DNA from: Spirochaetales bacterium
GTDB taxonomy: Bacteria > Spirochaetota > Spirochaetia > Sphaerochaetales > Sphaerochaetaceae
Length of the DNA stretch: 7,592 nt
Assembly: GCA_017632495.1 (NCBI GenBank)
Contig: JAGBRG010000230.1
Span: forward strand, 1-7,592
Direction: 5' to 3'
Shown: positions 1 through 5,470 of the stretch, piece by piece
Position numbering within the stretch: position 1 is the stretch's first letter
Layout of the letters: each line of letters begins with the position of its first letter
Notes under the pieces: generated by a model
Database searches by the model: none
Told to the model about the DNA's origin: nothing
The model's input: only the letters and a program-made list of their open reading frames with translations
Position numbers and translations under genes: made by a program

Positions 1-1332
1 CTGGTCCTGCATCAGCTGACACGCGGAAGAGTCCTCGACGGCCTTAAGGTCATGGCCGACGGGGTTGAGAAGGGCGAGTTCTATGAAAACGAGCTCAGAA
101 AGATAAAGGATTTCTCCGAAAAGGTCAGAAACGGCCAGATCAAGGGTTCCACAGGAAAAGAAATCAAGACAGTGGTCCAGATTGGAATCGGCGGTTCTGA
201 TCTTGGCCCCAGAGCTCATTGCTATGCCCAGAATCTCATCGGAGAAAAGGACGGATGCAAGAAGAAGCTCGAAGCCCGCTTCATCTCCAATGTTGACCCG
301 GATGATGCATGTGCCGTCCTTCAGGGCCTTGATCTTGAGAGCACCCTGTTCATCCTTGTCTCAAAGAGCGGAACCACTCAGGAGACTCTTGCAAACCGCG
401 ACCTTGTGTTCAAGGTTATGGAAAAGAGCGGAATCAAGGGCCTTGTTCCCCAGAAGCATGTTGTGGCTGTTACCAGCAACACAAGCCCGCTTGCCAACAA
501 CCCTGACATCCTTGCTGTCTTCTTCATGGATGACTACATCGGCGGCCGTTATTCGGCAACAAGCCCTGTCGGAGGCGTCATTTTGTCTCTGACATACGGA
601 TTCGATGTGTTTAAACAGATTCTGGACGGAGCACATGCGGAGGATAAAGCCGCCTTGGAGCCTGATATCAGAAAGAACGGAACACTTATGGATGCCATGA
701 TCGGAGTGTATCTCAGAAACGTCGTAGGCTATCCTTACACCGCAGTTCTTCCTTACAGCCAGAGCCTTCACAGAATGCCTGCCCATTTCCAGCAGCTTGA
801 TATGGAATCCAACGGAAAGCATGTGAACCGCTTCGGCAAGGTTCTTGATTACAAGACAGGTCCCGTCATCTTCGGAGAGCCAGGAACAAACGGTCAGCAT
901 TCGTTCTATTAGCTTCTGCACCAGGGAAGCGACATTGTCCCGATGCAGTTCATCGGTTTCAAGGAAAAAGAGGGAAACCTTGATGCTGAAAACGGCGGAT
1001 CTACAAGCCAGACCAAGCTCAAGGCGAATCTTGTCGCACAGATAGTCGCATTCGCATGCGGACGTGAGAACAAGGAAAATCCCAACAAGGACTTTGAGGG
1101 CTCAAGGCCATCCAGCGTACTTGTAGCAGACAGGCTCACACCGTTTGCTCTGGGCTCGATTCTTGCTCACTTTGAGAATAAAGTCATGTTCCAGGGCTTT
1201 GTCTGGAATATCAACAGCTTTGACCAGGAAGGCGTCCAGCTTGGAAAGATCCTTGCAAAGAAGGTTCTTGCAGGCTGTGAGGGTGATGAGAATCTTTTGT
1301 CCTACTCAAAGCTTTTGGGAATTGATTTCTAA
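1..1332 (+). pseudogene. pgi: Glucose-6-phosphate isomerase, 5'-partial, interrupted by an in-frame amber codon
   Basis: Phosphoglucose isomerase interconverts glucose-6-phosphate and fructose-6-phosphate in cytoplasmic glycolysis/gluconeogenesis. Reading frame 1 is open from base 1 (LVLHQLTRG...), so the true start, roughly 90 codons earlier by comparison with ~535-residue relatives, lies outside the window. PGI signature 1 is intact at 532-573 (DYIGGRYSATSPVG) and signature 2 at 1195-1248 (GFVWNINSFDQEGVQLGK). By family knowledge the catalytic residues are Arg at 547-549, Glu at 805-807 (DMESNGK), His at 898-900 (GQHSFY) and Lys at 1246-1248. A TAG at 910-912 sits directly after GQHSFY, where relatives have Gln (FYQLLHQG). 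The same frame continues with perfect PGI similarity to TAA at 1330-1332, so this is one substitution (CAG to TAG), not a frameshift. Taken literally the product lacks its last 140 residues and the catalytic Lys. It may be a true nonsense mutation, a population variant, a base-call error or a recoded codon. The family call is very secure; pseudogene status is uncertain. Confidence 0.9.
910..912 (+). other. Premature in-frame TAG (expected CAG, Gln) inside pgi
   Basis: The codon after GQHSFY in pgi reads TAG, followed in frame by CTT CTG CAC CAG GGA (LLHQG). In other PGI proteins this block is FYQLLHQG or close to it, so the expected residue is Gln and a C-to-T transition at 910 accounts for the stop. 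The next in-frame ATG is at 943, with no good ribosome binding site at proper spacing, so efficient reinitiation is not evident. No selenocysteine or pyrrolysine logic applies, because the expected residue is Gln. Confidence 0.93.
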
Positions 1333-1341
1333 TCCATATTC

Positions 1342-1346
1342 GGAGG
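1342..1346 (+). promoter_or_regulatory. Ribosome binding site of lemA
   Basis: GGAGG lies 7 nt before the ATG at 1354, in the 21-nt gap after the pgi stop. It fixes the lemA start. The gap is too short for an obvious independent promoter, so lemA is probably read from pgi or from a promoter inside the pgi 3' end. Confidence 0.85.
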
Positions 1347-1353
1347 TAAATAA

Positions 1354-1908
1354 ATGGTTATCGCTATTGTTATTGCAGTTGTTGTTATTCTTCTTCTGCT
1401 CGTTGTCTCCACATATAATGCATGTGTCAGACTCAAGAACCAGGGTGAAGAGGCCTATGCCCAGATTGATGCACATCTGAAGCAGCGCTATGATCTGGTT
1501 CCGAACCTTGTCGAGACAGTCAAGGGCTATGCAAAGCATGAGCAAGGAACCCTCACAGCCGTCATCGAGGCCAGAAGCAAGGCTATGAACACTTCAGGCG
1601 TCGCAGAAAAGGATAAGGCCGACAAGGCATTTGAGGGAACCCTCAAGTCCCTGTTCGCACTTGCTGAGTCATATCCCGAGCTCAAGGCCAACGAGAACTT
1701 CAGAGACCTTCAGAACCAGCTCACAAAGCTTGAGAGTGAGATTCTCCAGGCCAGAAAGTACTACAACGGCGTGGTCAAGACATTCAATACAAAGATCGAG
1801 ACCTTCCCGACCTCTCTTATCGTCGGTCTTTTCGGCGGCAAGTTTGCCAGAATGACATATCTTGAGGTTGCTGAGGCCGAGAGACAGAACGTAAAGGTCC
1901 AGTTCTGA
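1354..1908 (+). CDS. lemA: LemA family membrane-anchored protein
   Basis: This 184-residue protein matches the LemA family in length and layout. Residues 2-19 are one hydrophobic helix (IAIVIAVVVILLLLVV), followed by the family block around YN.C.RLKNQ.EEAYAQID.HLKQRYDLVPNLVETVKGYA.HE (about 21-63), then a long helical region with AR (73-74) and the C-terminal FPTSLIVGLF block (151-160). LemA proteins have a short N-terminal anchor and a helical-bundle domain; their biochemical role in bacteria is not settled. The start is set by GGAGG 7 nt upstream. The next gene, a DUF2207 protein, begins 4 nt after the stop, and LemA genes commonly sit beside DUF2207 or TPM-domain membrane proteins, so the two products may form an envelope complex (inference). 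The family call is firm; the cellular function is unknown. Confidence 0.95.
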   Translation: MVIAIVIAVVVILLLLVVSTYNACVRLKNQGEEAYAQIDAHLKQRYDLVPNLVETVKGYAKHEQGTLTAVIEARSKAMNTSGVAEKDKADKAFEGTLKSLFALAESYPELKANENFRDLQNQLTKLESEILQARKYYNGVVKTFNTKIETFPTSLIVGLFGGKFARMTYLEVAEAERQNVKVQF

Positions 1909-1912
1909 AGAC

Positions 1913-3850
1913 ATGAAACGTATTGTTCTTTCAGTTCTGCTTCTTGCTGTATGTCTTTCCTTTGCGTTTGCAGCGGACTACTACATCAAGAACTATGATG
2001 TGAAAATTACAGTCGGTAACGATGCCGTGCACCATATCGAGGAGACTCTGGATGTCTACTTCGAAGGTCCTCACCACGGCATCGTCCGCGAAATTCCTCT
2101 TGATTACAGGGATTACAATGAAAACATTGTAGCCAGAGTCAGAAATCTTACATGCAGCGATGATTACGAGACAGATACGGACAACGGATACCTTGTCATG
2201 AAGATCGGATCTGCGGAAAGAACCCTCAGAGGGGATGTGAGATATGTCATAAGCTATGACTATGACCTTGGTGCGGATTACAACGAAGGCTACGATCTGT
2301 TCTATATGAACATAATCGGAACCAGCTGGGAGTGCCCGATAAACAACGTCACATTCTCAGTAAAGCTTCCGTACGTGGAAAACGAGGCCTTCGGCTCTGC
2401 CAAAGGTTTTTCTGACTACGTTACGAAGCACACCTACTTCACAAGCGGTTCATACGGCTCGACCCGAGGAGTTGAAGAGGCTACTTTGGAATCTCTTTCA
2501 AACGGCGATGTTCTGATTGAAGGAAAAACATCCGGCCTCAGAAGCTACGAGGGAGTGACAATCAAAATCGATCTTCCTGATAACTGGTACAGCGGAGCCC
2601 GCATCCCATGGGATTACAGACCTGTGATGAAGACTGTAGCTCCCATTGTCAGCATCCTGGTTGTTGTTCTGGCTGCTGTATTGTGGCTTGTTCTTGGAAA
2701 AGATCCGACTCCGATCATCGTGGCAAGATTCCAGGCTCCTGACGGATTCTCTCCTCTTCAGGTCGGCTATGTTGCAGACTACAGCGTGGATGACAAGGAT
2801 GTGATTTCCATGCTCTTCTACTGGGCGGACCAGGGTCTTCTGAGCATTGAGGAGAAGAAGGGCGGAAAGTACGAGTTCACCAAGCTGAATGAAATCATGG
2901 ACTATGCCGTAAAGAGCGGCAGAAACGTTCCAGATTTCGAAAGAACCCTGTTCAACGGATTCTTCAAAGGCTGCAGCATAGGTGACAAGGTCACTTTCAA
3001 GGATCTTGAAAAGAACAACTTCTACGAGACCATTCAGAAGACAAAAGCTTCCACAAGGGCCTTCTTTACCAAGAGCAAGGCTCTGACTGACACAAAGAGC
3101 AAGGTAGTATCAGTCCTTGTGATGATGCTTTCATTCATTCCTCTTGTGATGGGAACTCTCAGAATAGGTCTTTATGAGAACAACGACGGAGCCTTCCTTT
3201 TCTATCTGGTTGCCTGTGTTGGCTTGTTCTTTCTGAATCTCTTTCTTTTCACAACGCTGTTTTCCAAGTGGTATGTGCGTAAGTCGAACTTCTTTGCGAT
3301 TCTATTCAGAATCCTGGTTCCGGCTGCGGCAGTTGTAATTCTGTGCATGCTTGAGGGATTCTTCTCCAATGGAAATATCGCTGTTGTCCAGAACATAATC
3401 ACAGTTGCTGCAAGCTCGGCCGTGGCCATCTTCGGAGCAGCGACCGAAAGAAGAAGCAAGTACGGAAACAGGATTTTCGAGGAGATTCTGGGCTACCGCG
3501 AGTTCATCGACAAGGTCGAAATCGACCAGCTTAAGATGATGATCAAAGATGACCCAGATCTTTATTACCGCGTTCTTTCCTTTGCGGTTGTCCTGGGACT
3601 TGAGGACAAGTGGGCTAAAAAGTTCGACGGCATGATCGTCAATCCTCCTGTCTGGTACACAGGATACAGCGCATTTGATGTGTACTGCATGTCCAGAATG
3701 GCAAATAGGATGAACAGATCCATTCCTCTGGCTTCAATTCCAAAGTCATCAATTTCCGGAAGTCCGGGTTCAAGAATCGGTGGCGGCGGTTTCGGAAGCA
3801 GCGGATTCTCCGGCGGCGGATTCGGAGGCGGTGGCGGACATGCATGGTGA
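1913..3850 (+). CDS. DUF2207 family membrane protein with signal peptide and Gly-rich tail
   Basis: This 645-residue protein starts with a classic signal peptide (MKRIVLSVLLLAVCLSFAFA, probable cleavage before ADYYI at residue 21). Residues about 21-235 form an exported beta-rich domain typical of DUF2207 (YDVKITV, HIEETLDVYFEGPHHGIVRE, early IPLDYRDYN). A membrane helix follows at about 241-262, then a cytoplasmic part with GFSPLQVGYV and an ISMLFYWADQGLLSIEEKK block. Two further hydrophobic pairs lie at about 398-448 and 461-510. A soluble segment follows, then a Gly/Ser tail from residue 620 ending GGGGGHAW. This order (signal peptide, extracytoplasmic domain, helices, glycine-rich C-terminus) is the usual DUF2207 arrangement. 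It begins 4 nt after lemA with only a weak upstream Shine-Dalgarno, suggesting translational coupling. Its last 11 nt overlap the next gene. No enzyme activity can be assigned. Confidence 0.9.
   Translation: MKRIVLSVLLLAVCLSFAFAADYYIKNYDVKITVGNDAVHHIEETLDVYFEGPHHGIVREIPLDYRDYNENIVARVRNLTCSDDYETDTDNGYLVMKIGSAERTLRGDVRYVISYDYDLGADYNEGYDLFYMNIIGTSWECPINNVTFSVKLPYVENEAFGSAKGFSDYVTKHTYFTSGSYGSTRGVEEATLESLSNGDVLIEGKTSGLRSYEGVTIKIDLPDNWYSGARIPWDYRPVMKTVAPIVSILVVVLAAVLWLVLGKDPTPIIVARFQAPDGFSPLQVGYVADYSVDDKDVISMLFYWADQGLLSIEEKKGGKYEFTKLNEIMDYAVKSGRNVPDFERTLFNGFFKGCSIGDKVTFKDLEKNNFYETIQKTKASTRAFFTKSKALTDTKSKVVSVLVMMLSFIPLVMGTLRIGLYENNDGAFLFYLVACVGLFFLNLFLFTTLFSKWYVRKSNFFAILFRILVPAAAVVILCMLEGFFSNGNIAVVQNIITVAASSAVAIFGAATERRSKYGNRIFEEILGYREFIDKVEIDQLKMMIKDDPDLYYRVLSFAVVLGLEDKWAKKFDGMIVNPPVWYTGYSAFDVYCMSRMANRMNRSIPLASIPKSSISGSPGSRIGGGGFGSSGFSGGGFGGGGGHAW
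3824..3828 (+). promoter_or_regulatory. Ribosome binding site embedded in the Gly-rich tail codons of the preceding gene
   Basis: GGAGG lies 11 nt before ATG 3840, inside the glycine codons (GGA GGC) that end the DUF2207 gene. It supports ATG 3840 as the start of the prenol-kinase-like gene. The spacing is slightly long, and a looser GGCGGA lies closer. Confidence 0.55.
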
Positions 3851-4523
3851 TGTGCTGGGCCTGCTGCTTTCCTTCATCCTGATCTTATTCTGCATCGGAC
3901 TTTCGTTCCTTGTGGTTAAATACGGCAGGAGGCTCTTCGGAGACTCCTGCTCTGAGGTCGCCCGCAAAGTCGTCCACATAGGTGTATCCAACTGGTTCTT
4001 CATCTACTGCTATGTCTTTGAGACAGACCTCTGGCCGATTTTAGGACTGGCGTTTTTCACGCTTGCAAATGCGCTGATGAATGTCACTGGAATGCTTTCG
4101 GTTCTGATGGGACAGGACAGCAAGGCCCGCAACTGGGGCCTTGTCCAGTACCCGGTTTCCATAATCATCGTCATCCTTCTCAAGCACTTCGGTCTTGGGG
4201 ATATGGCGGCTGTGGGCTGTGCGGTTCTTGCCATGGGCTACGGTGACGGACTGGCCTCCATTGTCGGTAAGGCAGTGAAGTCCAAACGTCTCGGAAGCTG
4301 GACTAAGAAGACTTATGCAGGGTCAATAACAATGGTCTGTATTACGATGATTGTTGTGATTCTGATGAAAGTTTTCGTTGGTGGGGTATCGTTCACAGGA
4401 ACTCTGGTTTTGAAAGCAGCCCTTGTGGCAATCTTTGCGGCGCTGGTTGAAGCCTTCACCCTGTTCGGTCTGGATAACATTTCCGTCCCGATTGCGATCT
4501 TCCTGGTTATGAGGTTCGTATGA
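3840..4523 (+). CDS. Dolichol/phytol kinase-like CTP-dependent prenol kinase (SEC59/VTE5 type)
   Basis: I predict a 227-residue polytopic membrane protein of the CTP-using polyprenol/phytol kinase family, related to CDP-diglyceride synthases. Visible motifs are RKVVHI (42-47), NWGLVQYP (98-105), GYGDGLASIVGK (133-144), KKTYAGS (156-162) and VEAFT..GLDN..VP (203-217). The RK..HI, GDG.A...GK, KT..GS and E...DN..VP pattern is that of dolichol kinase (SEC59) and phytol kinase (VTE5). Hydrophobic stretches at about 5-27, 47-90, 103-132, 161-181 and 188-202 indicate several helices. The family reaction is CTP-dependent phosphorylation of a long-chain prenyl alcohol at the membrane. ATG 3840 is chosen because GGAGG at 3824-3828 precedes it; an upstream GTG at 3780 would only add residues from the out-of-frame Gly-tail codons. 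It overlaps the DUF2207 gene by 11 nt and the DUF92 gene by 4 nt. The substrate is unknown; a phosphatidate cytidylyltransferase-like role is the main alternative. Confidence 0.82.
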   Translation: MHGDVLGLLLSFILILFCIGLSFLVVKYGRRLFGDSCSEVARKVVHIGVSNWFFIYCYVFETDLWPILGLAFFTLANALMNVTGMLSVLMGQDSKARNWGLVQYPVSIIIVILLKHFGLGDMAAVGCAVLAMGYGDGLASIVGKAVKSKRLGSWTKKTYAGSITMVCITMIVVILMKVFVGGVSFTGTLVLKAALVAIFAALVEAFTLFGLDNISVPIAIFLVMRFV

Positions 4524-5371
4524 TTGCATTTCTAGACAATGCACTGTTCTCTCTGCAGTGGCCATGGTCATTGGTTGTGATAGCATCCATAATGGCCGTA
4601 GTGGCAGTTCTGGCATATGTCGCCAAAAGCCTTGATGCAGGCGGAGCTGTCTGTGCGTTTGTCATGGGTGTGACCGTATTGTGGACCACAAGGTCCGCAG
4701 GATTCCTTCTGTTTCTTCTTTTCTTTGTCTCATGCAATGTGGTGGGAAAGATCTCAAAGCGCCTGAGAACAAAGGACACTTGTCCGGAAATCCGGGAGAA
4801 GAAAGGGCACAGACGAGACATCATGCAGGTGATTTCAAACGGCCTGATGGCAACACTTGCAGCCCTTCTGTGGTTCTTTACCTATAAGTCTGCGGCTCTG
4901 GTCATGTTCGGAGCAGCGGTTGCCGAGGCGACAAGCGATACTTTCGCAGGTGAGATAGGAAAGCTGTCAAACCGCCCTCCTGTTTCCATACTGACAATGA
5001 GACAGGTTCCCAAGGGAATGTCCGGAGGAGTCACTGTTTTGGGAATGGTGGCTGCAATGGCATCTTCTATGGTTATCGCTCTGTGCTGGTACATCTCCTT
5101 CGGCGGTGTATCTGTTTATGAGGCAGCGCTTGTCGCTGTCATGGGTTTTGCCGGTGCTGTGATTGATTCGTATCTTGGCGCCGGTGTCCAGGCCCTGTAT
5201 TATGACCCCGAAACCGATGAGCTTTCAGAAAAAGAAGAGCGCGACGGAAGACGACTTGAACTTTCACGCGGCATCCGCTGGATTGACAATGACATGGTCA
5301 ATCTGATGTCAAACACCTTCAGCGCCGTCTTTGCGCTGGGGATGAGCACGCTGATTTCAAGGCTTGTCTGA
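4520..5371 (+). CDS. DUF92/TMEM19 family membrane protein (VTE6-like prenyl-phosphate kinase candidate)
   Basis: This 283-residue polytopic protein carries the diagnostic DUF92 motifs in order: LDAGGAVCAFVMG (38-50), GHRRDIMQVISNG (96-108), AEATSDTFAGEIG (135-147), RPPVSILTMRQVPKGMSGG (152-170), IDSYLGAGVQ (215-224) and WIDNDMVNLMSN (254-265). Hydrophobic helices lie at about 17-35, 38-55, 58-75, 108-135, 170-190, 200-215 and 264-280. An acidic/basic loop at 229-250 is probably exposed. Plant VTE6, a member of this family, converts phytyl phosphate to phytyl diphosphate, the step after VTE5 phytol kinase. Here the gene follows a VTE5-like gene with an ATGA overlap (4520-4523) and a GAGG at 4511-4514, so coupled translation is likely. 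A second-step prenyl-phosphate kinase role is an inference from family and neighbour; many bacterial DUF92 proteins have no tested function. The length is normal and no motif is broken. Confidence 0.88.
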   Translation: MIAFLDNALFSLQWPWSLVVIASIMAVVAVLAYVAKSLDAGGAVCAFVMGVTVLWTTRSAGFLLFLLFFVSCNVVGKISKRLRTKDTCPEIREKKGHRRDIMQVISNGLMATLAALLWFFTYKSAALVMFGAAVAEATSDTFAGEIGKLSNRPPVSILTMRQVPKGMSGGVTVLGMVAAMASSMVIALCWYISFGGVSVYEAALVAVMGFAGAVIDSYLGAGVQALYYDPETDELSEKEERDGRRLELSRGIRWIDNDMVNLMSNTFSAVFALGMSTLISRLV

Positions 5372-5378
5372 CTTTAAC

Positions 5379-5407
5379 TTGATTTCTCTGAAATTCTTTT
5401 GTATCTT
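5379..5407 (+). promoter_or_regulatory. Putative sigma70-type promoter for groEL
   Basis: TTGATT (5379-5384) and TATCTT (5402-5407) are separated by exactly 17 nt, a good match to -35/-10 elements. Transcription would start near 5414, giving a leader of about 55 nt before the groEL ATG. No CIRCE inverted repeat (TTAGCACTC-N9-GAGTGCTAA) is seen between 5372 and 5470, so HrcA control is not supported here. Confidence 0.5.
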
Positions 5408-5412
5408 TGGAA

Positions 5413-5433
5413 CGGTCGGTGGTATGCCGATTG
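5413..5433 (+). other. Small hairpin in the groEL leader
   Basis: CGGTCGG (5413-5419) can pair with CCGATTG (5427-5433) around a 7-nt loop (TGGTATG), using two G-U pairs. A U-rich stretch follows (ATTTTGTTATCATTTTT). It falls at the predicted start of the groEL transcript. It could be a 5' stabilising hairpin, a weak terminator for the upstream operon, or chance. Confidence 0.3.
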
Positions 5434-5456
5434 ATTTTGTTATCATTTTTAATTGA

Positions 5457-5462
5457 AGAGGA
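5457..5462 (+). promoter_or_regulatory. Ribosome binding site of groEL
   Basis: AGAGGA lies 8 nt before ATG 5471. It decides the start in favour of MAKQLQF, the conserved GroEL N-terminus, over an in-frame TTG at 5453 that falls within or upstream of this site. Confidence 0.85.
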
Positions 5463-5470
5463 TAGATATT

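Noticed and set aside
361..921. Long antisense open frame opposite pgi, and a similar one opposite groEL at 5449-6024
   Set aside because: Both are antisense to strongly conserved coding sequence and their translations show no recognisable domain. Such frames arise from codon bias.
943..1332. Separate 129-residue gene starting at ATG 943
   Set aside because: It is the C-terminal part of pgi in the same frame, containing PGI signature 2; there is no well-spaced ribosome binding site, so it is a fragment created by the TAG rather than a gene.
3780..3839. Longer version of the prenol-kinase-like gene starting at GTG 3780
   Set aside because: The extra 20 residues are an Ala-rich out-of-frame reading of the DUF2207 Gly-tail codons, carry no family similarity, and ATG 3840 has a usable GGAGG upstream.
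5382..5400. ATTTC-TCT-GAAAT stem followed by TTCTTTT, as a terminator for the DUF92 operon
   Set aside because: The stem is only 5 bp and AT-rich with a 3-nt loop, and it lies inside the predicted groEL promoter; too weak to call.
5453..5470. TTG start of groEL at 5453 giving six extra residues
   Set aside because: It would place the start at or before the AGAGGA ribosome binding site, and GroEL proteins conventionally begin MAKQ or MAAK, matching ATG 5471.
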